The notes beneath the pieces are model-generated. The model had not been told where the DNA came from. It saw only the letters and a list, made by a program, of their open reading frames with translations, and did no database searches. The translations under genes were made by a program, and so were the position numbers. Source: Mytilinidion resinicola (Eukaryota > Ascomycota > Dothideomycetes > Mytilinidiales > Mytilinidiaceae). Taken from it: 64,000 bases of DNA. Every line of letters starts with the position of its first letter. Positions within the stretch are counted from its first letter, which is position 1. This document shows, piece by piece, positions 21,221 to 31,539 of this stretch. The DNA is taken from contig NW_022985437.1 of the NCBI RefSeq assembly GCF_010093595.1, positions 2,923,801 to 2,987,800 of the forward strand. The letters are read 5' to 3'.

Positions 21221-21298
21221 TTCCGGACGTCGGATTCGAACCGACCTCTCTGAGACGGGTGATACCCGCTCAACATGTTGCCACTACACCACTCCGGC
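21221..21298 (-). tRNA. tRNA-like gene, identity unassigned
   Basis: The minus strand has an exact box A (TGGTGTAGTGG), an exact box B (GGTTCGAATCC) within a perfect 5-bp T stem (GTCGG/CCGAC), an acceptor with five consecutive pairs (CCGGA/TCCGG), and an oligo-T terminator just beyond the 3' end (complement of 21211-21218). The acceptor ends 1:72 and 7:66 are mismatched. The central region can pair as TTGAG/CTCAG or as AGCGG/CCGTC with loop GTATCAC (anticodon ATC if used), neither ideal. It may be an odd tRNA or a tRNA pseudogene. Confidence 0.6.
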
Positions 21299-21343
21299 TT
21301 TTATTTTGATATTCAGTCTAAATAGACAGAACATATACCCCAA

Positions 21344-22644
21344 TAGATAAAGGGGGCTACTAATCGCACACCCCCTTTTCACTAATCGCACACCCCCTTC
21401 TCACTAATCGCACACCCCCTCCCCCCCTGTCGCTTCACCACGTTCTGATTGGCCCGGAGGGGTGCTCCGAGGCCTCCGATTCGCTCGCCTAAGTCGCTCA
21501 CTAATTCCAAATGCTCTCTCCAAATGCGGCCTTGATCGCAATCAATTACATCCTCTTCCTCTCCTTCTACAATACACTCACTATGGCCCTCCACCCGCTA
21601 CGGCTGGCGTACTACGCTACAGCAGAGGTAGCGCATATTGCTCTACAAGCGCACGCATCAGCGCAGGGCTACGGCCTAGCAAAATACCGTAGTAAACCAG
21701 ACAGAGTGGACATACGAGCATACCTCCAGGACGCATGCCGACAGCTCCGCTGCCAGCACCGCCTATTTCTGTAGTCCCTCGTCCAGCTCCTGTAGCTCGG
21801 AATGCCTATTAGTCGACAGCTACACCGGCTGATCTTTCTTATATTGATCCAGCCTTTCTTAGGCCTACAGCTGCATCTACGGCAGCATCTACGGCAGCGC
21901 ATACAGCAGCGCATACAGCAGCGCATACAGCAGCGCATACAGCAGCGCATACAGCAACACCTGCAGCTAAGAAGCGCGGCCGGCCGCCTGGTGCAAAGGA
22001 TAAGGTACCACGGAAAAAGGCAGGAGCTCGGAGGCAAGACAGTGCTCAGCCTCAACCTTAGGTGGAACAAGAGGATGACCGTGCAGACATCCTACGATAG
22101 ATTGCAGCTCTATAAGCACGTCTAGAAGGGTCTCAGCGTCCAGCAGGTGTCGAGGGGGGCACTGCTGAGTTATCAAGCCGGCCGCCAGGCCGTAGGAACG
22201 TTGTGGCGCCTGCAGAGTATAACTATAAGGAGGAGGCTAAGGAGTATATGGATTAGTATATAGAGTAGGTGCAGGTGGTGATGCAGGGGGGCCAGGCTCA
22301 ATGCAAAGGAGCCGTAATAAGGTGAGGTTTTAACAGGTTTAGCATGCTTGTAGGCATATAGGCACTTCTAGAATAGAACTTCTATTCTATACTTAGACTT
22401 AGGCTTGTACATAAGGCTATACAAATCGGCATACATTTTTTCCGATTCGTGTAGCTATATATATAGCCGTACGTAAGGCCGTACGGCCTCGCGTATAGCA
22501 TCACGTGTAGATAGACGTATAGGTGAATGCCCGGAGGAAGCTCCGCGTTAATCCGAGCCAATTATAAGGTGGTGAAGCGACAGGGGGGGAGGGGGTGTGC
22601 GATTAGTGAAAAGGGGGTGTGCGATTAGTAGCCCCCTAGATAAA
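21344..22644. mobile_element. DNA transposon with long TIRs and 8-bp target duplication (MULE- or hAT-like)
   Basis: The element proper is 21352-22636. Perfect 8-bp direct repeats TAGATAAA lie at 21344-21351 and 22637-22644. The terminal inverted repeats start GGGGGCTACTAATCGCACAC and extend ~80 bp to CCTGTCGCTTCACCAC. They contain a 20-bp subrepeat ACTAATCGCACACCCCCTTT, present three times at the left end and twice at the right. Inside, a plus frame (21511-21774) reads HIALQAHASAQGYGLAKYRS plus KPDRVDIRAYLQ, similar to FAR1-type zinc-domain starts of fungal Mutator-like transposases. Another plus frame reads KKRGRPPGAKDKVPRKK (21969-22019), an AT-hook. No transposase core is present, so it is non-autonomous or decayed. 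An 11-12 bp tandem repeat GCGCATACAGCA lies at 21896-21955. Confidence 0.85.
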
Positions 22645-23660
22645 TAGGTCACAATGGCAACTAAATGTACAAGCGGTAGGGCGGGAAGTACCGCGATCTG
22701 GGAGGCGTGGCGCGTCTCGCACGCGGGGGCACTTTCACTTAGGCAGGCAGCGCTCAGTGCATCACGTCATATCCCACGGCACGGGTCACGCTTGGCAGTG
22801 CACGCATCGCTTCATCTTCAAATAGCCCCTAAGTCTACTATGCTCTTAGTGTAGTAGTCTTGTCGCGTGTCTTTACGTTTTGTAGCACTTTTCATTCCTT
22901 GTCCTTAGGATGATTGTTTACAAAGCTTGCGACAGCCCCTGGCTTATGGGACGGACAATCTTGCAAACTCCGCGTCTGATGCCGCCTCGTTTTTCCTCCA
23001 AAAACGTTCCTGAGTTTTGCGTAAAGATGGTCGCAAGTAGGGAACTGTGTACAACTTCGAGTCGAACAGAAAAGCTATAGTCGTATCACGTGTCACGTCA
23101 TAGTATTTCGAAAGCCGCAAAGTCTGCCCTTGGATGAATTTCTAAACTTATTATCAACACACCCTTTGCGAGCCCGTCCAGACTTGGAAACCTCTTCTAC
23201 CCAGTTAGAGACAAGATCCCACTGCTGATCAAAGTATCATAGACCCGCATGCCCCGTGCTTGACCGCAAGAGGCTAGTCAAGTCCACGAAAGCCCCGTCA
23301 CACGCTAAAGTCTACCACAGCTGTGAGACCATTTGTCTATTTCATAAAAGCCCTTGCTGGGCCTGTACCATATAAACCGTTGATAGTAATCCACCGCGTA
23401 GCCAAACTGGAGGTCTGCTGATATCTATGCCAACTTCTCATCATTCGAGACTGTACTCTTCTCCGTGGGCCTCTCTCCCAGCCTTGTCCCCATCGCTAGC
23501 AGCTCTGTCTTTCTCACGGTCTCTGTGTGCCTTCTACACATGGTGTGACTCTTCCGGAAGCTCATGGCGCTCGTGCGGTCGTGGCTCGTAGGATGAATCG
23601 AACAGGAGCAGGGGACCGATGTTGCTGGAGCTAGAAAAGCCGTTGTCTTGAGTGGGCATC
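22645..23660. other. No supportable gene
   Basis: I see no coding signal or repeat in this stretch beyond short chance frames. Confidence 0.4.
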
Positions 23661-23760
23661 ATCTTCATATCAGACTAATTGGAAGCGACTTGTGACTTGA
23701 GAGGCGGACCATGCGGAGTAAAATTCTCCACTCACCTGGCTTGCAAGGCCTGCTGACATG

Positions 23761-24198
23761 CTAAGCTGCCCTCTCCTCCGCATCCATCCCCTGATGTCCC
23801 AATTGATCCCCATCGTTCTGCATGTAGCCACTACCTGCTGCGTTTGTCTGCGATCGCGGGTCATACCGCTGAAGAAGATCATCTACAGCTACTCCAAGAT
23901 TATGTCCAGCCGCTTCAATATCGTCTGCACCTGCTTCCAGACCATCTGTAGCTGCTTCAAGCTCGTTCTCATGGGCGCATGTGCGAGCCTCGGAGGGAGA
24001 GACTGCGTCCCTCAACGGCCCCTGAGCGCGAGCGGTAATACGCGAAGCAAACGACACATTGAGTGCATAGTCCAGGGATGAGTTGAGGTGGACTCCGTTG
24101 ATGTGGGAAGTCCACTCTTGGTTTCCAGGGCAGGGAGCCCACGGGCGACCAACAGTGTCACTGATAGAGGTATGTTCGGGAGGAGAGGCTGGACTCAT
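23761..24198 (-). CDS. Hypothetical protein with short amphipathic segment, 145 aa
   Basis: ATG at 24198 (minus) in a good context (ACCATGAG), TAA/TAG stop at 23761. Residues ~75-115 (HENELEAATDGLEAGADDIE, AAGHNLGVAVDDLLQRY) form a heptad-like acidic amphipathic stretch. The rest is Pro/Ser-rich and probably disordered. Upstream in another frame is an acidic stretch beginning MDPLAAEGVDQSVYSDNSAG (near 24440), so the true gene may be longer and spliced or broken. It lies downstream of the Cys-cluster gene at 24729-25070 on the same strand and could be its detached 3' part. Confidence 0.35.
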   Translation of the reverse strand: MSPASPPEHTSISDTVGRPWAPCPGNQEWTSHINGVHLNSSLDYALNVSFASRITARAQGPLRDAVSPSEARTCAHENELEAATDGLEAGADDIEAAGHNLGVAVDDLLQRYDPRSQTNAAGSGYMQNDGDQLGHQGMDAEERAA

Positions 24199-24728
24199 GG
24201 TCGCTCCGCCGTTGATGGTACGTAGTGCTGCTCTAGCTGTGCGCTGTAGATACCGGCTGTAGCGCGGCGGTGGGCTTGGGGCGTGTTGGCTCAACACAGT
24301 GCTGTTATTTGAAAGGGTAGCGGTCGAGAGGGTGAAGAAAGGAGCCGGGCTCGCGCTTCTTGGTAATAACCACCATTTCCAGTGCCGGCGCTGTTGTCGC
24401 TGTATACTGATTGATCAACACCCTCTGCAGCAAGCGGATCCATAGCTTCACTCGGCTCCTAAGGTACTGCTCGGCCGCCGACAGCTTTCAACAGTCGATA
24501 GCACCCCGAGCCACCCCTCGCAGTCCGTCTGAGCGCGAGAATGAAAGACAGCGGCGACTGGGTGGTTGCTGCATCTGGAGGACAGCCACTGTATGTTCCG
24601 CTCATCAACTGCGCTTCCCGTCTTAGAGGGAATTGCTTTCTGCAGCCACACTGAAAGTGGCCGCGTCGGATTCCGGGATGGTATTGTGTGGGTGGGCAAT
24701 TGTGGTGAGTTTCACAACCGCAGACAAG

Positions 24729-25070
24729 CTAGGGGTCAAGCAGATTACACTTCAAGCCGCCAGTTTCGCAATAGCCGAACCCGTTCTTCCAGTCTTGTAC
24801 GCATGGCTGGTTCAACCGGAAACAGTTCTTGCCTGGGGTAGTAGATCAGCCAACAGATTGTCATGACCTAAGGGGGCAGCACTCACATGTGAGCTTCATA
24901 GGCACGTCCTTGTCATCTTCCGCAGCATTCAATCCAGGCCTATCGGGTGAGTGGAAGGAGCGCTTCGGCTGGCGCTTTGCGTGGGGAGTGTCGGTCCCGT
25001 GGGCTGAGTCGTCGCTGATGCGCCGCTTTCGCTTTGGTGGCATTGCGGAGCTTGTTAGGGAATGTTCCAT
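24729..25070 (-). CDS. Small Cys-cluster nuclear protein, two exons
   Basis: Exon 1 is 24887-25070 (ATG at 25070); the intron is 24833-24886 (54 bp; GTGAGT...CTACCCCAG); exon 2 is 24729-24832. Total 95 aa. Residues 10-40 are a basic, NLS-like run (PPKRKRRISDD, AKRQPKR). The splice creates the first Cys of C-KN-C-FRLNQP-C followed by C-ETGGLK-C. This resembles the first half of a fungal Zn2Cys6 binuclear cluster (CxxCx6C), but the second half lacks one Cys (CETG instead of CxxC). After the TAG at 24729 the same frame stays open for ~89 codons and is Cys-rich, so the stop may itself be a CAG-to-TAG change. Splice phases agree, which supports the model. Confidence 0.55.
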
Positions 25071-25089
25071 TGCTTCTCTAGGCTGTTAG

Positions 25090-26050
25090 TAGTCGATCAA
25101 AAGCTCGAGAATGGGCACCGCTCTATGGAAGTGGTCGAGAAGGCGGCTGAAGAGAGCGAGAAGCTGACGACGCGCAGTAGAGAGTCTGCGGGCTGGCTGT
25201 AGCGGAAGACACGTGCGATCCAGGACATTTGGCTGGCCGGCTGGTAACATTAGTCCTACTCACAACTGGAAGACTGTAATTCTTTCCTACTCTGTGGGGA
25301 ACGAATATGTGGTTATCGGGGAAGAGAGGTTGAGTTGCAGATGGACGGAGCGGGGCCCACGGGAGTTCCAAGGCGACATAGACGAAGCCCTTCACGTGAT
25401 ATCGCGGGGCTCTACACGTGCAATACTAGATCACATTTAATAGGGACCAAAGACTCTGTCCTCAAGTGAGGATACCCGTATTAATGAAAGGATGCTTAAA
25501 ATAATTCCGTTAGCTAGTCGTATATCACGTACCACTCATCCAATTATCTCCCGCAGCAATCAGAGACTTCTAAGCCGCTGAGAGTACGGGATCTCTTCTG
25601 GTCATTTTCAAATAATCTATGCAAATTTAGATGAAAGCAGGTCATTCATATAGAAGCTCACGTTCAATATCATGTAGTAGATTTTCCAAAGGATACCGTA
25701 ATTGACTTATATACTACCAATAGTCTACAGCACTTGAAATCTCAGGTCGAGAGAGTATAAGCCATAGCATCCAGAATGCAGTATTACTTGATCAGTTTTT
25801 TCCGGTAATCCCCGAGCTTGTCCATCGCCCTTGTAAGTTCCCCCAAGCACAACAAGAACACATGATGCATATGCTCCAACCCGAGACAAACACGTACTCG
25901 TTTCCGCATCCGTCGCCATCGCGGACTTCCTCCGCCTACATCCTCCGCCTGCTGTAAGAAGTGTATGGGAGTGCGGCTAGGACAGCTCGGGTGGCGCAAA
26001 CTCTTTATCAAAACTAAGCCAAGGGCTCAAAGCTTCGAGAGAATCAGGGT
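25090..26050. other. No supportable gene
   Basis: The part from 25440 to 25790 is A+T-rich with TATA-type words. No open frame shows recognisable protein sequence. Confidence 0.35.
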
Positions 26051-26084
26051 GCATATCATTCATTTCTGGAAGGAGGTCGAGGTG

Positions 26085-27101
26085 TTAGGAGTACTCATTC
26101 AAGGCATCGCCGGCTTGCTCTACCTCCGGAATCTGGCCGCCATGATGATTGATGCTTCCATACTGTGAGCTAGGCTGGTAGGGCGGATGATCGAAATTCT
26201 GCAGTGGGTTGCTCGGCTCGACTGGAGGGGGCGGTTGATGGGCGAAAGTGTGACGATTCAGAGCATCCTCGTGCGAGCTCGACTGATGCGTAGGTTGTTG
26301 TGCGGATGAGATGCCAGGGCTGGCAGTGAGGTGGAGGTTCTTGGTGTGATTTTGGAAGTCATACAATACATCCTGAAACGTGTGTCAGTTAGCAAGATGG
26401 TTTGAAAGATACGAAGAAATTCCTTCTTTACTAACCTGGCCGGGAAGATTCATATTGTTTCGAAAGGCATTGAAGCCGTGGGGAACGGTTTATTGAGACG
26501 AAGGGTTGTTTTGAGCTTGGTCCGCTCCTTGAGTAGGTTGATATTGATGCTGTGGCCCATGTTGCTCGTTTCCTCGGAGATGTAGATCGGGATGGCTTCG
26601 ACGCTCCTGGATTCCCAGCCGGTGAGTTTCCTGCGTTCCAATATGTCCTGGACGCTTTTTCTCGCGTATCTGAGTTTCGGGAATACCGTGTGCAGTTGTG
26701 ATGCGTTTGTAGGGATAGGGCTGACGCGCCACGTATCGACCGTCGTTTGCGACATCTAGCAGATCACCAGGCGGCCTCTGGATGTGTTGACGCGTAGCGT
26801 GAAAGACTGGTAAGTAGACTGTTTGATCAAACGCAGAGTTTGTAAAAGACTCTAAGAAGTTATAGCTAACCTAGTCGAGGAAATTTCGCTCGGGTCCAAG
26901 GATAGTAGACGCGCCGAACGGGGTCTGATAGCCCATACCGCCGTCAATATATGGAGCTTGCCCTTGGAATGAGTTGGCCCACAGGCCGCTTCCTTCCACA
27001 CCGCTATGCTGCATCACCATTTCATTTTCGGTCAGACGCTGAACAGGAGGCCCGGCGTAAACCCATCCCCCTAGGACTCCTTGTTGCTCCCAAACAGCCA
27101 T
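26085..27101 (-). pseudogene. Gln/Pro/His-rich protein gene, broken
   Basis: A 5' exon starts at ATG 27101 (MAVWEQQGVLGGWVYAG...GYQTPFGASTILGPE) and ends in TAG directly before a GTTAGC donor. A middle exon (about 26436-26806) reads DVANDGRYVARQPYPYKRIT, then EQHGPQHQYQPTQ, a TAA at 26490-26492, VPHGFNAFRNNMNLPGQ. A 63-bp intron (26373-26435; GTTAGT, TGCTAACTGAC branch, TTTCAG) joins in frame to the last exon (26085-26372), VLYDFQNHTKNLHLTASPGI...HHGGQIPEVEQ. The TAA replaces a CAA in a Gln-rich context. The phase between the first and middle exons does not fit, so an indel is also likely. It resembles a disordered transcription-regulator tail; family unknown. Confidence 0.55.
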
Positions 27102-27678
27102 GGCGCGTTGTACCTCCGCCTGGTCTACTCATCTGGTATGCTCGGGGGATGTGACTGTCAACTTTGATGGTGTCTGGTTCCGATCGAAGTCCGACTTGAA
27201 CACCAGCTCGAATTCAAATTTACCGCCCAGGTTTCCGGTGACGCTCTCTATGTACACACTCAAATTTCCACTCATTGGGCAAGGGGACCATAAAGTTGCT
27301 GCCGGAGGTTTGGGTCAAGTTACTGGGAGAAGAGTTGTGAAGACTGTTTGGAGGTGGAAGAGCTGCCGCAGCGGGGCGATGTGTTGGTAATGATCGTAGC
27401 GCGTGACCACGATTGGAGGAATAGTCTAGAGCGAATGGCGCTGGATTGGTTCTGGCTGCGGTTACAGTCTCCGTTGAGGGGGCGACGGAGGAGTGAGGCG
27501 ATGGAGCTTGTAGCAGCTTGGTTTGGTAAGTGTGGCCAAAAAGGCCACTGGGGTCATGGAATTGGATGGATGGAGACCACAGTTGCTGTGTTCTGACTCT
27601 CCACCTCTCTCAATTATTCCCGGTGTCTACAGTACGTCTGTCTGGTCGCTGGGAGTCGCGCGCATCCGCGGCGTTTGG

Positions 27679-27882
27679 TTAGAGAAAAGCTTCTCCACTA
27701 TTCTCAAAAGCGCTTCCTAGGAGTACACCTGACACCTCAGCATCTTGCTCGCTGTCTGCGATGTCTCTAACTGGGCTCTCACGCGCGGCATCGTGGCTGG
27801 AATGTTGCTTTCGCTTCTTGGGTGGGCGGCTAGGTTCTTTCTGTTTCTTCGGTGGCCTGGTGGGCTTTGTTCGTACTCTCAC
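27679..27882 (-). pseudogene. Fragment of a basic nuclear protein
   Basis: The minus frame reads RTKPTRPPKKQKEPSRPPKK, then RKQHSSHDAARESPVRDIAD and SEQDAEVSG before a TAA. Two RPPKK units resemble weak AT-hook/NLS repeats followed by an acidic stretch. No ATG in frame; a 5' exon would have to lie beyond ~27900. Confidence 0.35.
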
Positions 27883-28081
27883 TGCGTTTCTAATGTTATT
27901 AGGAACGTGCGCATACAGGAGTGTGTGGTGATGGAGTCATGGGGTGGTGGGGGAAGGTGTAGGTGTTGGAGCATCCAGAGCAGTGGCCACGACAAAAGCT
28001 CCGCCGGAGCTGCCCACGCGATAGCTTTCCCCGGCATCTATGGACGGACTGGCTGCGCCACCTCATGCGGTATCATCACAA

Positions 28082-28476
28082 AGCCAAAATGTCACGAAGA
28101 AGGTCCTAATTCGAAAATGGATTACTTTCCATGCACGGAATCAAATTTCTTTAGCAAGCGAACCCCTTCACCACCCGATACAGATCACCGAGGAGCTTCA
28201 TTAGCTGCAAAGACGTGTGGAACGGACATGGCAACTCATGCACAGCCATCGCATAGCAGAGGATATGTTATAGAGAAGGTATGATTCATTTTGGCCCAGA
28301 ATAGCTCTATTCTACATCCCGTCTCATCCAACCTCCCAAATTAGAAATCTGCCAGCTTGGATCACTTCGAAGACTCTGTGCAATCCCTGAACCACCTCAT
28401 GCGCCGTTATCCCGAGGTCAAAGTCGCGGAAATACAGTCGCAATTAGACAGCTTGTCAAAGCTGAGGGCCGTATAG
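28082..28476 (+). pseudogene. Coiled-coil protein fragment with two CAG-position stops
   Basis: The plus frame reads KKVLIRKWITFHARNQISLA, HHPIQITEELH, TAG (28202-28204), LQRRVERTWQLMHSHRIAED, ML, TAG (28271-28273). It is followed, after an intron-like GTATGA...AAATTAG stretch with mismatched phase, by SASLDHFEDSVQSLNHLMRR and YPEVKVAEIQSQLDSLSKLR before the terminal TAG. Heptads of Leu/Ile/Val suggest a coiled coil. Both internal stops lie where CAG would fit. Family not recognised. Confidence 0.5.
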
Positions 28477-28479
28477 CAT

Positions 28480-29180
28480 CCTTATCCATCCCCCTATTCA
28501 TCCAGCGCGCGATACAGAACGTCAGGGGATGCCAATTCCAGCAAAAGCGTGAACACTGATGGAGCCGCCTCATACGATATCATCATGAATCGAAAGCCGC
28601 TGGCAGCCAGTTGTATCCACGGCAGCATATATCCAGGGATAACACTCAGGTCTATAATGGCTACCGGTGGCAGTCGACGGATCCACCTAAGTGGAGATCG
28701 CGGTCTTCGGCCCAGTCTCCTGCCCCCATCCACACAATAGTGAAGTTAACCGAGTACCATTCTTCTATCCAACTTCACTTTGAATAGCTATTATCATCTA
28801 TCCATGATACGAAATGTTCTTGGTTCAACTGCGGCTTCATAGTGCTTTAGACTAGAGCTAGGGAAGGAGGGGTGCAAAATAGGGGCTGACTTTGAGCTGC
28901 AAAGTGGACAGAGTCTTGGAATGGAGCCCTGCTTGGTGACCTTTAACATCGTGACTACGCTGCATGAGACGCCTTAGTGTGTTGAATATTCGAAACTCAA
29001 TTACATTCTCACAGCATTATGGTTTGGAAGGAGAGGAGAGAATGAGGAATAGGGGCCGTCTTCGGGCGGCAGAGTTGGTAGGAGCTTGAATTGATTTAGT
29101 TCTAGGGCATTATTGACTTTGCAATAACACTGCATGAGGCGGCTTGATGAGATTGAATATTATCGGCTCAAAATCCTCTC
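28480..29180. other. No supportable gene; local duplication
   Basis: Two ~110-bp segments (about 28850-28985 and 29030-29165) share AGGGGCYGWCTTYGRGCKGC, GCATGAGRCGSCTT and TTGAATATT words, indicating an old tandem duplication. A minus frame at 28494-28733 looks weakly protein-like (IDLSVIPGYMLPWIQLAASG). Confidence 0.4.
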
Positions 29181-29187
29181 TTCCTAC

Positions 29188-29929
29188 TCATCGTCGCGCT
29201 TGCAGATGCGGGGAGGTTACCCGCAGCGGTGGCGTCTGCTTGGCGGCGAGAGGAAGTGGAACCCTATGGACGCGGAAGTCCGGAGCTAGCGCTATAAGAA
29301 CTGCAAGGCAGTCCATAAGTCTGCGATCGGATGGTCCGACTATACCCCCCGTATAAGCTATTTTGGTCGTCGTTAGGGCGTTTTCCACCACGCGCTGAAG
29401 AGAACACGTTTCCTTGAGGGCGTTGCTGAATGGTTCCCCGAGACTGACGGTTTGTTGAGAGACGGTTTCGTTATTCATACGTTGTGCCGCCGTCGGCTCC
29501 GGCTCTGAAGACGTCGTGAGTGTGACCGACTTGACGTCGTCGAAGCGTGTTCTGCGTAAGATTAGCTGTGCGGTACATGGAGCAGAGGGGAGGTGTCACT
29601 GGCCAGCAAAGCAGTACATTTGCCCGAAAAGCATGACTGACGTCTGTATAACCGCCAACTGTAGTAGGGTGCTGCTTAAACCTCTGCAAAAGCATCCGCT
29701 CATGAATGTCCATTGCTTCGACGCTGAACATCCGTTCGTTTGAAGTAGGGACTGTCCAGTCGAAGTCCCGTAGATAGTCGCTGGGCTGATATCCACCTTC
29801 GGCATTCTGCAGATGGTCTCCGTAGAAATTCTCGCCGTCATTACTGAAGTGCTCACTACTAGCTAGCATGTTGCCCAAGAACCGCTGTATGTCGTCTGTG
29901 TCCGCAGGCTGTGCTTGCCTAGCCGCCAA
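29188..29929 (-). pseudogene. Decayed multi-exon hypothetical gene
   Basis: Protein-like stretches on the minus strand appear in successive frames: LRTQEAQEQTLHLLAARQAQ, DTDDIQRFLGNMLASSEHFS and YLRDFDWTVPTSNERMFSVE (29640-29990), then EPEPTAAQRMNNETVSQQTV, LQRVVENALTTTKIAYTGGI (29188-29500). Intron-like breaks are probable near 29510-29600, but no consistent splice model with an ATG emerges. Helical, Gln-rich sequence; no domain recognised. Confidence 0.35.
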
Positions 29930-30306
29930 CAGGTGTAGTGTTTGCTCTTGGGCTTCCTGTGTCCTCAGCGCACAAAGTGACTCATCAAAGGAAGTAACGC
30001 TAATGCCAAGTCGTTCTTTTCGTTGAAGAGAGAAGATGTACAGGATAAAGCCATTCTCACCGGATCACCCGCGGCTTTTCGGTATCCTCGGTATTCCCAC
30101 AATCCTTCCGTACTACAATCTCGCCCCCGTAGCCTCTTGCATTTCCACATCGCAAAGACTCCTTTAGCTATACCTAGTAAGCCCAGGTCTCACTCTAGCG
30201 GTACATGATGGGCGTACACATACAGGTGGCCCTTGCATGAACTTAGGTGTCATAGGCGTCGTCAGAGGATGCCACCTCAACCTCCTCGTCAACCCAGTCA
30301 GCTAGG

Positions 30307-30885
30307 TCACATAATTAGCAAAGAGTTCTCGAATGCAGCTTCTATTTCAAGCAAGCGTGCTTCTTTGACTGCAACCGTGACAGAGAGGGAGCACCAACCG
30401 TCGTCCAGGTCCTCGCCCTCGGTGTTCCTGGCGGCCTCGTCGGGAGTGAAAACATCAGTGTCGCCCTGAGAACGCGGGGTATTAGTGACATGATCTCTTT
30501 CTGCTCCTAGTTCTAGAGAACATACGGGCAATCATACCTGCGTGGCGGAAGAGCTGGACTCCGCCGAAGCCGCGTCTGAGTGCGACGACGTCATTGCTGG
30601 CCCGTCGTTGCTTGTAGCAGCCAGGAGCGGAGGAGGGGTTGGCGCCGTAGAGAGGCCTTCAGGTTGGGTAGGTTCACGCCCTCGGGTCGGGGAGTCTTCG
30701 TAGATCTGGACTGCACGGCGAGCCATCCTGTTCTCGCGGCGGGTCCGAGTGGACGCGGTGGTGCGGACGGTGGTTGGTGGTATGCCGAATCGTTCGGAGA
30801 TGTCTTGTAGCGGCCTTCGAGTGCGCATTGCGTTGAGGATTGGGGCCCGCTTCGCCTCCGAGGCCTCATGCTCCTTTCCTGCCAT
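30307..30885 (-). CDS. Helix-turn-helix protein (transposase-HTH-like), two exons
   Basis: Exon 1 is 30538-30885 (ATG at 30885); the intron is 30466-30537 (72 bp; GTATGA, CACTAAT branch, TTCTCAG); exon 2 is 30307-30465. Phase 0 on both sides; 168 aa. Residues ~13-45 (KRAPILNAMRTRRPLQDISE, RFGIPPTTVRTTA) form an HTH of the kind at the N-terminus of Tc1/pogo-type transposases and related psq-like regulators. After it comes RRENRMARRAVQIYEDSPTR, then low-complexity Ser/Thr/Ala and an acidic end. Past the stop, another frame reads ADWVDEEVEVASSDDAYDT (to about 30250), a typical protein terminus. A small frameshift may therefore have shortened the protein. Confidence 0.55.
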
Positions 30886-31539
30886 GTTGTCTCAGGAATT
30901 GATGTGGTGCGTGGAAGGGCTGTGGTTTTGTCTGGGGCCGCTGGCAGAACAACCCCCGAGCTCCGTTTCTCCCTGCGCTCACGTGGATTTACCTGCCGCT
31001 GTATCGCACCGCGTTTTAGAAAACAGAGAACCATTAGTCATAGTTAAGCCATCGTGGGCATCACGCGAAACATATTGTTGGGCACTGATGCTGAGAGGCC
31101 AAGCGGGCCACTTGCTTTGTGACTTCAAGTTTGTTCATTACGCTGTAGGTGTAAAGGACTATGAGAAGGGAAGCAAGTGAAATGCCATTTCTGGCCTATT
31201 AGTCGCATAGTCGTCGAGCAGGCGAACCCCACCGCCATATCAACGCCACCCATCGCTCCACAGCTGCCTGCCATAATGCCGGGTGCTTTCCAAGCCAGGG
31301 ACCCAATGTGGAGACTCAAGAATCAGCTCTCCGTTGTGTAGCCCCTTTGAGGTCTTCTCAATCCTGTGTAGACTCAAAACCGGGAAGAATACCGGCTCAG
31401 GAGCACCCTCGGTCTCCTCCGTCGGCTGATGGCAGTTTCCTGGTAGTTCTACTGTCAGCAAACGGGTCTATGATGTAGCCATTGTTCCACAGCAGTGCAC
31501 TATATCTATGCTTCAACAGCAGGAACAAAGTGGAGGTAC

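Noticed and set aside
26871..26873. TAG at the end of the first exon as another CAG-to-TAG change
   Set aside because: It fits the pattern, but the phase to the next exon does not, so the exon join is uncertain and I left it out of the count.
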